Of a stretch of DNA of 64,000 bases, positions 51,735-61,264 are shown piece by piece. This stretch comes from Acidobacteriota bacterium. GTDB taxonomy: Bacteria > Acidobacteriota > Thermoanaerobaculia > Multivoradales > Multivoraceae. Each line of letters begins with the position of its first letter. Positions within the stretch are counted from its first letter, which is position 1. The DNA is taken from positions 496,001 to 560,000 of the forward strand of contig JAPPFP010000006.1 in the NCBI GenBank assembly GCA_028877275.1, in the 5' to 3' direction. The notes below the pieces were generated by a model that did no database searches, was not told where the DNA came from, and worked only from the letters and a program-made list of their open reading frames with translations. Made by a program: the position numbers and the translations under genes.

Positions 51735-53102
51735 ATGTCAAGACACACTGCTGTTTCATCTGTCGCGCTCCTGGTCGCAGCCGTTGTCGCGGCTTGTGGT
51801 GCTGATACCGAACCGGTAGAGCCGGCCGACCTGGCGATCGTCGGCGCCCGGCTCATCGACGGCACCGGCGGCGACCCCGTCGCAGGCGCGGTCATCCTGA
51901 TCGACGACGGCCGCGTACTGGCGGCCGGCCCGAGCGACGCCGTCGAGGTGCCCGACGGCACGGAAGTCATCGACGCCGCCGGGAAGACGGTGATCCCAGG
52001 CCTCGTCGACCTGCACGCTCACTACGGCGGCCCGGTGGAGGCGACCGAGCAGGCGCTGCGGTCGCAGCTCTACTACGGCGTCACGACGACCCGCAGCATC
52101 GGTTCGGACCCTCCGGACAAGGTGGCCCTGATGCTGGAAGCGAACGCCGGACGGCCCGATCTGCCGCGCGCGTTCACCGCCGGCCTGGGCTTCTCCTACC
52201 CGGGCGGGTTCAACTCCAGCTTCCCGCACACGCCGACAACGCCGGAGGAGGCGCGGGCCCAAGTCCGGGAGCAGGCGGCTCTCGGGGTCCATTTCACGAA
52301 GATGTGGATCAACGAGGTCGAGGAACCCGGCCTGAAGATCCCGCCGGAGATCCGGGCCGCGATCGTCGACGAGTCGACCAGGAACGGGCTCATCCCGGTC
52401 GCCCACATCAACGAGGAGGCGGACGGCGTCCAGCTCCTCGAGGTCGGCCTGAACGAGTTCATGCACACCACGGTGCGGACGTTCGGCCCCGGCGGCGGCG
52501 TGCCGATGGAGGACCCGGTGCCCAGCCAGGCGTTCCTCGACCTGTGCCTGGAGAAGGGCTGCGGTTTCGCCCCGACCCTGTCGATCGTCCAGAACAACTG
52601 GCATTTCGCCGAGCATCCGGAGCTGCTGGAGGACCCGGAACTGCGGGCGGTGATGAACCCGCGTGTGCTTGAGCGCTGGAGCGACGAGGAGACGCGCGCC
52701 GCCGTTCTCGCGGCGGACGGTTTCGAGGGGCGCAAACTCTCCTTCCGGCACATGCAGGACTTCGTCAAGACGCTCTACGACCACGGCATCCAGGTGGCCC
52801 TCGGCACCGACAGCGGTACGCCAAACGTGCCGATGGGATGGGGCACCCACCACGAGCTCGAGCTGTACGTCGAGGCGGGGCTGACGCCGATGGAGACTCT
52901 CGTCGCCGCCACGGCGACCGGTGCCGGCCGGATGCCGCCGGTGGGCGAAGCGGACTTCGGCACGCTCACCGCGGGCATGAGCGCGGACCTGATCGTGCTG
53001 AACGCCGATCCGCTGGCCGACATTCGAAACACGCTCCAGATCGACCGCGTCATGCTGCGCGGCGAGTGGGTGGACCGAGACGCGCTGTTGCCGGCAGAGT
53101 AG
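51735..53102 (+). CDS. amidohydrolase-superfamily lipoprotein (imidazolonepropionase-like)
   Basis: 455 residues. The signal peptide ends in VVAAC, a lipobox, so it is a lipid-anchored periplasmic protein. The metal motif H-x-H is in GLVDLHAHYG (about residue 97), further His in VAHINEE (about 222) and MHTTV (about 243), and the catalytic Asp in LGTDSGTPN (about 358). The C-terminal GMSADLIVLNADPL returns to the beta-sandwich. Relatives cleave N-acyl amino acids, dipeptides or cyclic amides. A TAGCCT hexamer nine bases before the ATG could be the -10 of a leaderless transcript. Confidence 0.9.
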   Translation: MSRHTAVSSVALLVAAVVAACGADTEPVEPADLAIVGARLIDGTGGDPVAGAVILIDDGRVLAAGPSDAVEVPDGTEVIDAAGKTVIPGLVDLHAHYGGPVEATEQALRSQLYYGVTTTRSIGSDPPDKVALMLEANAGRPDLPRAFTAGLGFSYPGGFNSSFPHTPTTPEEARAQVREQAALGVHFTKMWINEVEEPGLKIPPEIRAAIVDESTRNGLIPVAHINEEADGVQLLEVGLNEFMHTTVRTFGPGGGVPMEDPVPSQAFLDLCLEKGCGFAPTLSIVQNNWHFAEHPELLEDPELRAVMNPRVLERWSDEETRAAVLAADGFEGRKLSFRHMQDFVKTLYDHGIQVALGTDSGTPNVPMGWGTHHELELYVEAGLTPMETLVAATATGAGRMPPVGEADFGTLTAGMSADLIVLNADPLADIRNTLQIDRVMLRGEWVDRDALLPAE

Positions 53103-53145
53103 GGCGGCGCTCCTCTGCTGCTCCCTGGCGCTCGCCACGCCCTTC

Positions 53146-55320
53146 TTGTCCGGCGTCGCCATCGGTCAGGACGAGGCGAGCCGGCCGACCCGGACGGCGG
53201 TCGTCACGGTCGTGTCAGAGCCGATCCTCCTCGACGGCGTCCTGGACGAACCGGCGTGGCAGTCGGCGGCGCCGATCGGCGATCTGGTGCAACGCATCCC
53301 GACGGAGGGCGCCGTGCCGAGCGAGCGCACGGAGGTCACCCTCCTGCGCGACGCGGACCACCTGTACATCGGCGTGATGTGCCATGACTCCGAGCCGGAC
53401 CGGGTCCTCGCGTCCCAGATGGCACGTGACGCCTCGCTCAGGCCGGACGACTACGTTCAGTTCCTGCTCGACACGTTTCGCGATCAGAGCAACGCCTACT
53501 ACTTCTCGACGAACCCGAACGGCGCCCTGGTCGACGGCCTCGTGTTCGCGAACGGCGAGACGAACGAGGACTGGGACGCGATCTGGAACGTCGCGACGCG
53601 GCGCTCGGACCGGGGCTGGAGCGCGGAGTTCGCCATCCCCTTCAAGAGCTTGAACTTCCCGCCGGACGGCACGGTGTGGGGGTTCAACTTCAGCCGGAAC
53701 ATCCAGCGGAAGTTCGAGGAGGCGCGCTGGGCGGGCGCCCGTTTCGACGCGCAGTTCTTCCAGGTCTCGGAGGCGGGGGAGGTCTCCGGTCTCGGCGGCC
53801 TGGAACAGGGCCTCAGCCTGGACATCCGGCCCTTCGTCGCGGGCCGCTGGGATCGCAGCGGCGCAAGCGGCGACGACAGTCTGCGCGGCAAGCCCGGGCT
53901 CGATCTGTTCTACAACGTGACGCCCAACCTGAAGCTGACGGCCACCTTCAACACCGACTTCGGCGAAACGGAAGTCGACGCGCGTCAGATCAACCTGACC
54001 CGCTTCTCGATCTTCTTCCCTGAGAAGCGGTCCTTCTTCCTGCAGGATGCCGGCGTCTTCAACTTCGCCACCACCGGGGTCAGCCAGCCGGGGGGCATCC
54101 CCAGTACGGGAGCGGAGATCTTCCCCTTCTTCAGCCGCCGCATCGGACTGCTGAGAGGCCGGGAGGCGCCGCTCGACTACGGTCTGAAGCTGACCGGCAG
54201 GGTGGGCCGGACGGAAGTCGGCGTGCTCAACGTCGGCACGCGCGACACCTCGTTCGCCCCCGACCAGAGCATGTTCGTCGGACGGGTCCGGCAGAACTTC
54301 TGGCAGCAGTCCTACGTCGGCGCGCTCGTCACCAGCGGCAACCAGGCCGCCACGACGGACGCGACCACGATGGGGGTGGATCTCCGCCTGGCCACCTCGG
54401 ACCTCCTGGGCAGCGGCCGGAACTTCGTCTTCAACGCCTGGGGACTCGAGAGCGACAACGAGGGCGTGTCAGACGACGATGCCTCCTTCGGTTTCGCGGC
54501 CGCCTTCCCGAACGACCGCTACGACGCCCAGGTTCAGTGGCGCGAGATCCAGGAGAACTTCGATCCCGCGCTTGGATTCGTTCAGCGCAGCAACGTGCGC
54601 ATGCTGCGCCTCGGCGCCAGCTTCAACCCGCGGCCGAAGAACCAGTGGCTGGGCATCCAGCAGATGTACCACGACATCTTCTACACGGAGTTCAAGCGGC
54701 TCGACAACGGCCTGGTCGAGAGCCGGGACTTCTACTTCACGATCGTCGACTGGCACTTCCAGTCGGGCGACTCGCTGCACAGCCTGTTCGACGTGAACCC
54801 GACCTACGAGCGGCTGTTCGAGCCGTTCGAGATCTCTCCCGGCGTGGTCCTGCCGCCGGGCGAGTACGACTTCACGCCGCTCCGGATCTTCTTCACTTCA
54901 GCGCAGAAGCGCCGGCTCCAGGGGAGCTTCGGCGTCACCTTCGGCAGCTTCTGGTCGGGAGACGCCGAGACCTACAGCGCGGGCCTCCGGTACTCCGCGC
55001 CGCCACGGTTGACGATCAGCGTGAACACGAACCAGACCTTCGCGCGGCTGCCGCAGGGCGACTTCGTGGCCAGGATCCACCGGGCGGAGTTCAACTACGC
55101 CGTCTCGCCCAGGCTGTCCTTCGCGAACGTGCTGCAGTTCGACAACCGTTCGGGGAATCTCGGCTTCCAGGGCCGGGTGCGCTGGACCCTCGAGCCGGGC
55201 AACGACCTGTTCTTCATCTTCGGCCAGGGCTGGGTGCAGGAGGTGGGCGAGCGGGGAACCGACTTCCGGCAGCAGGACTCGAGGCTGGCGGTGAAGGCGC
55301 AGTACACCTTCCGCCTGTGA
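53146..55320 (+). CDS. DUF5916 outer-membrane beta-barrel protein with CBM9-like N-domain
   Basis: About 724 residues from TTG 53146. The same frame upstream already encodes ALLCCSLALATPF, which looks like the h-region of a signal peptide, yet no ATG, GTG or TTG precedes it; the true start may be a rare codon such as the CTG at 53125. The N-terminal 200 residues resemble a carbohydrate-binding family 9 module (ILLDGVLDEPAWQSA, then the DDYVQFLLDTF region). The remainder is the DUF5916 beta-barrel, with ARQINLTRFSIFFPEKRSFFL and a C-terminal strand ending in Phe-Arg-Leu, typical of outer-membrane proteins. Function is unknown; transport or adhesion are possible. Confidence 0.85.
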   Translation: MSGVAIGQDEASRPTRTAVVTVVSEPILLDGVLDEPAWQSAAPIGDLVQRIPTEGAVPSERTEVTLLRDADHLYIGVMCHDSEPDRVLASQMARDASLRPDDYVQFLLDTFRDQSNAYYFSTNPNGALVDGLVFANGETNEDWDAIWNVATRRSDRGWSAEFAIPFKSLNFPPDGTVWGFNFSRNIQRKFEEARWAGARFDAQFFQVSEAGEVSGLGGLEQGLSLDIRPFVAGRWDRSGASGDDSLRGKPGLDLFYNVTPNLKLTATFNTDFGETEVDARQINLTRFSIFFPEKRSFFLQDAGVFNFATTGVSQPGGIPSTGAEIFPFFSRRIGLLRGREAPLDYGLKLTGRVGRTEVGVLNVGTRDTSFAPDQSMFVGRVRQNFWQQSYVGALVTSGNQAATTDATTMGVDLRLATSDLLGSGRNFVFNAWGLESDNEGVSDDDASFGFAAAFPNDRYDAQVQWREIQENFDPALGFVQRSNVRMLRLGASFNPRPKNQWLGIQQMYHDIFYTEFKRLDNGLVESRDFYFTIVDWHFQSGDSLHSLFDVNPTYERLFEPFEISPGVVLPPGEYDFTPLRIFFTSAQKRRLQGSFGVTFGSFWSGDAETYSAGLRYSAPPRLTISVNTNQTFARLPQGDFVARIHRAEFNYAVSPRLSFANVLQFDNRSGNLGFQGRVRWTLEPGNDLFFIFGQGWVQEVGERGTDFRQQDSRLAVKAQYTFRL

Positions 55321-55333
55321 CAGCATCGCCCTC

Positions 55334-55942
55334 ATGAGCATTCTGACGATCATCATTCTGGCGGGGCTGGTACTCCTCGCCGTCATCTTCGGCGCGTCGC
55401 TGATCGGGACCTTCAACAAGCTCGTCACGCTGAAGAACCGTTACCAGAACGCCTTCGCGCAGATCGAGGTCCAGCTCAAGCGGCGCTACGACCTGATCCC
55501 GAACATGGTCGAGGTGGCGAAGGGCTACATGAGTCACGAGCGGGAAACCCTCGAGGCGGTGATCCAGGCCAGGAACATGGCGGCCGGCGGACTGGAGCAG
55601 GCGGCCGCGAACCCGGGCGACGCCGCGGCGATTCAGGGTCTGGCCTCGGCGGAGGGCGTGCTCACGGGCACGCTGGGCCGTCTGTTCGCGCTGGCTGAGG
55701 CTTACCCGGATCTGAAGGCCAACCAGAACATGATGCAGGTCAGCGAGGAACTGCGCTCGACCGAGAACAAGGTCGCCTTCGCTCGTCAGGCCTTCAACGA
55801 TTCGGTGACCACGTACAACACCTACAAGCAGAGGTTCCCGGCCGTGATGGTCGCCGGCATGTTCGGCCACGGCCAGGACGCGACGCTGCTCGAGTTCGAC
55901 AGCGAGGCGATCGCCGAAGCGCCACAGATTTCGTTCGAGTAA
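55334..55942 (+). CDS. LemA family membrane protein
   Basis: 202 residues. One N-terminal transmembrane helix (IIILAGLVLLAVIFGASLIG) is followed by the conserved LemA start FNKLVTLKNRYQNAFAQIEVQLKRRYDLIPNMVE and a long helical bundle. LemA proteins are usually encoded beside M48 peptidases, as here (31-bp gap). They are thought to work in the inner membrane or periplasm with the peptidase; the molecular task is not known. Confidence 0.93.
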   Translation: MSILTIIILAGLVLLAVIFGASLIGTFNKLVTLKNRYQNAFAQIEVQLKRRYDLIPNMVEVAKGYMSHERETLEAVIQARNMAAGGLEQAAANPGDAAAIQGLASAEGVLTGTLGRLFALAEAYPDLKANQNMMQVSEELRSTENKVAFARQAFNDSVTTYNTYKQRFPAVMVAGMFGHGQDATLLEFDSEAIAEAPQISFE

Positions 55943-55973
55943 CTCGGATTCTCGGGTCAAGGGCGGCGGCGCG

Positions 55974-57914
55974 ATGGCCACCGACTTCTTTCAGCAGCAG
56001 GACGTAGCCCGGCGGGGCACGACACGTCTCGTCGTGCTGTTCTCGCTGGCCGTGCTCGCGATCGTGGTCTCGGTCGAGGTGTTACTGGCCGCCACGATGG
56101 GGTACTTCGGCCGCGATCCCGACACGGGCGCGATCGACTGGACGGCCGTCGGCGATCCGCGGTTGCTGATTCTGGCGACGCTTGGCACCCTGTTGGTGGT
56201 CGGCGGGGGGAGCCTTTACAGGGTCGCCCAGTTGCGCGGCGGCGGTCGCGTGGTCGCCGAGGAGCTCGGGGGCCGTCTCGTGGATGGCAGCACCTCGGAC
56301 CCGGTCGAGCGCAGGCTGCTCAACGTCGTCGAGGAGATGGCGATCGCTTCGGGCACGTCGACGCCGCCGGTCTACATGATGGACGCAGAGACGGGCATCA
56401 ACGCGTTCGCGGCCGGCTTCGCGCCGCAGGACGCCGTCATCGGCGTCACCCGCGGAGCCGCCACCACGCTCGACCGCGACGAGCTCCAGGGCGTGATCGC
56501 GCATGAGTTCAGCCACATCCTGAATGGCGACATGCGCCTCAACATCCGCCTGATGGGTCTGCTGCACGGGATCTTCGTGATCGGGATGATCGGCTACTTC
56601 ATCCTGAGGATGTCCTTCTACACGGGCGGCGGGCGATCGAGAGACAGCAAGGGCGCCATGCCGATCCTCGCGCTCGGCGCCGGTCTCGCGTTCGTCGGCT
56701 TCGCCGGCACGTTCTTCGGCAACCTGATCAAGGCGGCGGTCAGCCGGCAGAGGGAGTTCCTCGCCGACTCCTCGGCCGTGCAGTTCACTCGCCATCCCGG
56801 TGGAATCGCCGGCGCGCTCAAGAAGATCGGCGGCTTCGTGACCGGCTCGCAGGTGGACAACCCGAACGCTCCGCAAGCGAGTCACATGTTCTTCGGCCGT
56901 GCGACCTCAGGGTTCAGCGCGATGTTCTCGACCCATCCGCCGCTCAAGGAGCGGATCAGGCGCATCGACCCGTCCTGGGATGGCGGGTTTCCCGAGCTGC
57001 CCGAGCCGGGCGAAGGTGCTCCGGGCACGGTTGGTCCTCCAGGTGCCGCGGGCTTTGCGGGCGCCGAAGCCGGAGGGGCCGCCGGTCCGACCCTCGCTGA
57101 TGCGGTCGGCCAGGTCGGCCAGCCGACCTCCGCGCACATCGCCTACGCGGGAGCGTTGTTCGACCGGCTGCCCGAAGCTCTGGTCGCAGCCGCGCACGAG
57201 CCCTACGGCGCCCGCGCGTTGATCTACGCGCTGCTGCTCGACCGCGACGAAGGGCCGAGGCGGTTGCAGCTTGCCCACCTCGAAGCAGCGGCCGATGACG
57301 GCGTCTACGAGGAGACCGTCAAGCTCGCCCGACTGGTTGGCCGCCTCGACCCGACCATGCGCCTGCCTCTGGTCGAGATCGCTCTCCCGGCGCTATGCGC
57401 CCTGACCCCGTGGCAGTACGAGCTGTTCCGGAAGAACCTGGTCGAACTCGTCGAAGCGGACGAGATGCTGGACCTCTTCGAGTGGTCGCTCCAGCGGATT
57501 CTGCTCCGGGACATGCAGGGCCGCTTCGGGAGGTCGGGTCCGGAGCGGGTGCGGCACCGCTCCCTGAGGGCGGTGCGATCGCCGTTGGCGGTGATGCTGT
57601 CGGTACTGGCCTACGTGGGGAATCGCGACCCTGGTGCGGCCGCGCACGCGTTCGGAGAGGCATGGCGGGGGCTCGCGCTTCCGGAGACGGGTCTTCTCGG
57701 GCACGAGGATTGCGGTTTCGGCGCACTCGATGAGGCTCTGGCGGAACTCGACCACGCCGCGCCCATGGTGAAGAAGCGCGTGGTCGAAGCGGCGGTCGTC
57801 TGCATCACCGCCGACCGGCAGGTCACCGTCGAGGAAGCCGAGCTGCTGCGTGCGGTGTCGGCGTCGATCAGTTGCCCGATGCCGCCGATTCTCACGCCTC
57901 CCGAATCCACCTGA
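55974..57914 (+). CDS. M48 family membrane metalloprotease (HtpX-like) with long C-terminal extension
   Basis: 646 residues, about twice HtpX length. Two N-terminal membrane helices (about 20-45 and 65-85) precede the zinc motif HEFSHILNGDMRLN (about residue 177). Two further helices follow, then the third ligand Glu in RQREFLADSSAV (about residue 262). A Gly/Ala/Pro-rich linker (about 340-375) leads to a helical C-terminal half that ends in ITADRQVTVEEAELLRAV, which resembles a TerB/DjlA-type helical module. It probably degrades misfolded membrane proteins together with LemA. Its last 23 bases overlap the convergent ABC permease gene. Confidence 0.9.
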   Translation: MATDFFQQQDVARRGTTRLVVLFSLAVLAIVVSVEVLLAATMGYFGRDPDTGAIDWTAVGDPRLLILATLGTLLVVGGGSLYRVAQLRGGGRVVAEELGGRLVDGSTSDPVERRLLNVVEEMAIASGTSTPPVYMMDAETGINAFAAGFAPQDAVIGVTRGAATTLDRDELQGVIAHEFSHILNGDMRLNIRLMGLLHGIFVIGMIGYFILRMSFYTGGGRSRDSKGAMPILALGAGLAFVGFAGTFFGNLIKAAVSRQREFLADSSAVQFTRHPGGIAGALKKIGGFVTGSQVDNPNAPQASHMFFGRATSGFSAMFSTHPPLKERIRRIDPSWDGGFPELPEPGEGAPGTVGPPGAAGFAGAEAGGAAGPTLADAVGQVGQPTSAHIAYAGALFDRLPEALVAAAHEPYGARALIYALLLDRDEGPRRLQLAHLEAAADDGVYEETVKLARLVGRLDPTMRLPLVEIALPALCALTPWQYELFRKNLVELVEADEMLDLFEWSLQRILLRDMQGRFGRSGPERVRHRSLRAVRSPLAVMLSVLAYVGNRDPGAAAHAFGEAWRGLALPETGLLGHEDCGFGALDEALAELDHAAPMVKKRVVEAAVVCITADRQVTVEEAELLRAVSASISCPMPPILTPPEST

Positions 57915-59157
57915 TCAACTCCCGCGGGCTGGGCCGGTTGCCCTGGCTGAGGATGCCGACCTTGTAGATCCTGCCCGCCACCCAGGCGGCGCCCCAGACG
58001 GTCAGCGCCATCAGCACGATCGAGACGGCCACCATCCAGGCGGGTACGTCCCCCATCACGGCTCGGGGGTACATCATGATCGGGCTGAAGAAGGGGAACA
58101 GGGCGACCCAGTTCATCCACTGCATGTTGTTTCCCTGGAACGTCATCATCTGAAGCATGAACGGAATGATGATCAGGAAGATGAGGGGCGCCTGGGTCTG
58201 GCCGGCTTCCTGCAGGTTCCTGCACATGGCGCCGACCGCGGCGAACAGGCTCGAGTAGAGGAAGTACCCGAGCAGGAAGAAGACGACGAGCAGGAGAACG
58301 GCGCCGGGGCCCGGCAGGTACTGCCGGAACTGAGCCAACTCCTCGAAATCCGAGGCGGCGGCGATCAGGCTCGGCAAGGCAAGACCGGCCAGCAGAGCCA
58401 CACAGCCGATCCAGATCGCCACCTGGGTGAGCCCGACGGCTCCGACCCCCACGATCTTGCCCAGCATGAGCTGCCAGGGTCGCAGCGACGAGACCACCAG
58501 CTCGACGACCCGGCTCTGTTTCTCCTCGAGGACCGACTGCAGCGTCTGGGCGCCGTAGGCGAGCATCATGATGTAGAGGATGATGCCGCCCGCGATGCCG
58601 GTGATCATTCCGGTGATCCGTTCGGCCTCGGCTTCCTCCGCTTCCTCCTCGTCGAGGCCCACCGGTTCGTACTCCAGCGAGCCGCCCTGGAAGAGCCGCC
58701 TTACCGACTCGCCGTCCTCGAGCTGGCCGAGGCGCAGGTCGACGACCTCCTCGACGATTGCCGAGCGCATCAACTGGGAGCGCACTCCGCCCGGCGGTTC
58801 CTTCGACCGGTAGGCGAAGACGGCTTCGCTGGCCGTCGTGTCGTCGAGGACGATGTAGGCCTCGAGTTCCTCGTCCAGTACCTGCTGGTCCAGGTCCTCG
58901 GTGTCGGTCCCGGGCGCGGCCAGTTCCACGTCGTATCCCGCCCGATCCAGCGCTTGCTGCACGCGTTCGCCGAGTTGTCCGTTCAGGTCGATCAGGGCGA
59001 TCTGCCGCTCCGACTGCTCGGAGAGGACCGCCACGAAGCCGACCACCGCCATGATCCCGATGATGAGCAGCGGCATGCCGAGCGTCGAGAGGATGAACGC
59101 CCTCGTCTTGACACGCTCCACGTACTCGCGACGGATCACCGACCAGACCTGCTTCAT
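57892..59157 (-). CDS. ABC-2 type permease, NatB-like
   Basis: 421 residues from the ATG at 59157, which overlaps the ATPase stop by 4 bp. A first transmembrane helix (about residues 20-45) is followed by a large extracytoplasmic region of about 150 residues and five or six helices in the C-terminal half (about 200-400), the ABC-2/NatB pattern. It starts KQVWSVIRREYVERVKTRAF, the usual amphipathic opening. With the ATPase it forms an exporter; relatives move Na+, lipids or drugs. The substrate is not evident. Confidence 0.9.
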   Translation of the reverse strand: MKQVWSVIRREYVERVKTRAFILSTLGMPLLIIGIMAVVGFVAVLSEQSERQIALIDLNGQLGERVQQALDRAGYDVELAAPGTDTEDLDQQVLDEELEAYIVLDDTTASEAVFAYRSKEPPGGVRSQLMRSAIVEEVVDLRLGQLEDGESVRRLFQGGSLEYEPVGLDEEEAEEAEAERITGMITGIAGGIILYIMMLAYGAQTLQSVLEEKQSRVVELVVSSLRPWQLMLGKIVGVGAVGLTQVAIWIGCVALLAGLALPSLIAAASDFEELAQFRQYLPGPGAVLLLVVFFLLGYFLYSSLFAAVGAMCRNLQEAGQTQAPLIFLIIIPFMLQMMTFQGNNMQWMNWVALFPFFSPIMMYPRAVMGDVPAWMVAVSIVLMALTVWGAAWVAGRIYKVGILSQGNRPSPRELIRWIREA

Positions 59158-60104
59158 GACGCACCTCCCGTCTGCGAAGGGGCATCGTCTTCGGCTGGTT
59201 CTCCGGCATGGCGCACGAAGATCTCGTGCAGCCGGGGTTCGAGCAGCTCGAACCTGCGCAGGCTGACTCCTCCCGCCACGACCTGGGCCAGAATCTCGTC
59301 CGGGAGCACACCGTCTTGCGGCGTCAGGTGGAGCGCGTCGCCGGCCTCTTCGACCTCCGAGACGCCGGGCCAAGTGGCAACCGGGGGAGCCTCGCCTTCG
59401 AACTCCACTGCCACGACGCCCGTGCGCTCTCGCCGCTTCAACTCCCTCAGGTCGTCGTCGAGCACCTTGCGAGACCGCGAGATGAGGCAGACCCGCTCGC
59501 AGAGGCGCTCTGCCTGCTCCATGAGATGGGTTGAGAAGAGGATTGTCTTGCCACGCTCCTTCTCCTCGAGGACGATCTCCTCCAGCACGTCCTGGTTGAT
59601 CGGGTCGAGGCCGCTGAAGGGCTCGTCCAGGATCAGCAGCTCCGGATCATGGAGCACGGTGGAGATGAACTGCACCTTCTGCTGCATCCCCTTCGAGAGT
59701 GCCTGCACCTTCTTTGACGCCCATTCGCTGAGCCCCAGACGCTCGAGCCACTCCTCGGCCCGGGTGCGGGCCAGGGACCGCCCGACGCCGCGGATCTCGC
59801 CGAAGAAGACGAGCTGGTCGAGCACCTTCATCTTCTCGTAGACGCCGCGTTCCTCGGGCAGGTAGCCGACCCGGCTGCGGCGGGCGAAGTCGGGCGCTCC
59901 GCCGAAGAGTTCCACGGCACCGCTGTCGGGCAGCAGGATGCCCATCATCATGCGGATGGTCGTCGTCTTGCCCGAGCCGTTGGGCCCCAGCAGGCCGTAG
60001 ATGGTCCCGGGCTCGATCTTGAGGTCGAAGTCGTCGACCGCCGTGTGGGCGCCGAACGTCTTGCGGACGCCGGAGAGGCGTACAACGGTTCCGTTCTGAG
60101 TCAT
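59154..60104 (-). CDS. ABC transporter ATP-binding protein, NatA-like
   Basis: 316 residues from the ATG at 60104; the open frame runs 76 codons further upstream, but the protein proper begins VVRLSGVRKTFGAH. Walker A is LLGPNGSGKTT (about residue 42), the signature is LSKGMQQK (about 138), and Walker B is LLILDEPFSGLDP (about 158), with the H-loop in LFSTHLM (about 190). A C-terminal DUF4162-like extension of about 80 residues follows. It energises the permease encoded just downstream. TATCCT at 60141-60136 on the minus strand could be its -10 box, 31 bases before the ATG. Confidence 0.93.
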   Translation of the reverse strand: MTQNGTVVRLSGVRKTFGAHTAVDDFDLKIEPGTIYGLLGPNGSGKTTTIRMMMGILLPDSGAVELFGGAPDFARRSRVGYLPEERGVYEKMKVLDQLVFFGEIRGVGRSLARTRAEEWLERLGLSEWASKKVQALSKGMQQKVQFISTVLHDPELLILDEPFSGLDPINQDVLEEIVLEEKERGKTILFSTHLMEQAERLCERVCLISRSRKVLDDDLRELKRRERTGVVAVEFEGEAPPVATWPGVSEVEEAGDALHLTPQDGVLPDEILAQVVAGGVSLRRFELLEPRLHEIFVRHAGEPAEDDAPSQTGGAS

Positions 60105-60213
60105 GCGGGCCTGCTCCGTTCGTGGGGGCGGACAGAGGATAGTGCATGGCGCGCGCCCGATAGAGTCGAGCGCCATTTCCACAGCTTGCGCACGACGGAA
60201 CGGAGGACGCGAG

Positions 60214-61233
60214 ATGAAGAGATCACCGAGAAACCTCGTCGCGACGGCGAGCCTGGTCGCCATGGCCCTGGCCCTTGTGGCGACTGCGACACCCGCACTC
60301 GCCGAGGAGATCCGCCCCGGCGTGTACCGCACTCCGGACGATCGCTTCGAGAACCTGCCCGGCTTCGACTTCGAGCCGCACTACCTGGAGATCGATGGTT
60401 ACCGCGTCCACTACCTGGACGAGGGGCCGGCCGACGGCGAAGTGATTCTGCTGCTCCACGGCGAGCCGACCTGGGCGTACCTCTTCCGGAAGATGATCCC
60501 CGTTCTCGTCGAAGCGGGTCATCGCTGCATCGTGCCCGACCTCATCGGCTTCGGGCGTTCGGACAAGCCGGCGAGCATGGACACCCATACCTACAAGTTC
60601 CACGTCGATGCGATGACCAAGCTGGTCGAGGGGCTCGACCTGCAGCAGGCGACCTTCTTCGGCCAGGACTGGGGGAGCCTGATCGGCTTACGGGTCGTGG
60701 CGGAGAACGAGGAGCGCTTCGCGCGGGTCGTGCTCTCCAACGCCGGCCTGCCGGTCGGCAGGGCGGCCGGTCCGGAGGACTTCCCGGAGGGCAGCGCCTT
60801 CATCCGCTGGAAGCGCAGGAACCAGGCCATGATCGACGCCGGCGACATTCCCACGGGCCGCCTGCTGGCGACCAACACGGGCGACCCGTCGATCGCGGCC
60901 GCCTACGATGCGCCGTTCCCCGAGCCGGCCTACAAGGCCGGGGCACTGATCATGCCGCAGCGGGTGCCGGTCTTCGCCGACGATCCGGCGAACGAGGCCA
61001 ACCGCAAGGCCTGGGAGGTGTTCGAGAGCTGGGAGAAGCCCTTCCTGACGGCCTACGGCGACAGCGACCCAATCACGCGCGGCGGCGAGGTTCGGTTCCA
61101 GCGACGGGTCCCCGGCGCCCAGGGCCAGCCGCACGTCAAGGTCGAAGGGGCGGGCCACTTCATCCAGGAGACCCACGGCGAGGAGCTGGCCGGCATCATC
61201 AACGAGTTCATCGCCGCGAATCCGGTGGAGTAG
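60214..61233 (+). CDS. haloalkane dehalogenase with signal peptide
   Basis: 339 residues from the ATG at 60214, preceded by CGGAGG. A signal peptide (about residues 8-30) is unusual, since most characterised dehalogenases are cytoplasmic. The alpha/beta-hydrolase core has the oxyanion motif HGEPTWAYLFRKM (about residue 90), the nucleophile Asp in GQDWGS (about 152), the catalytic acid near PFLTAYGDSDPIT (about 285) and the His in GAGHFIQE (about 315). The halide-stabilising Trp next to the nucleophile is present. It should hydrolyse carbon-halogen bonds to alcohols; the signal suggests periplasmic action on organohalides. Confidence 0.92.
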   Translation: MKRSPRNLVATASLVAMALALVATATPALAEEIRPGVYRTPDDRFENLPGFDFEPHYLEIDGYRVHYLDEGPADGEVILLLHGEPTWAYLFRKMIPVLVEAGHRCIVPDLIGFGRSDKPASMDTHTYKFHVDAMTKLVEGLDLQQATFFGQDWGSLIGLRVVAENEERFARVVLSNAGLPVGRAAGPEDFPEGSAFIRWKRRNQAMIDAGDIPTGRLLATNTGDPSIAAAYDAPFPEPAYKAGALIMPQRVPVFADDPANEANRKAWEVFESWEKPFLTAYGDSDPITRGGEVRFQRRVPGAQGQPHVKVEGAGHFIQETHGEELAGIINEFIAANPVE

Positions 61234-61264
61234 GGGCGGCCGAGGACCGTCGCCCGGCGAAGGG

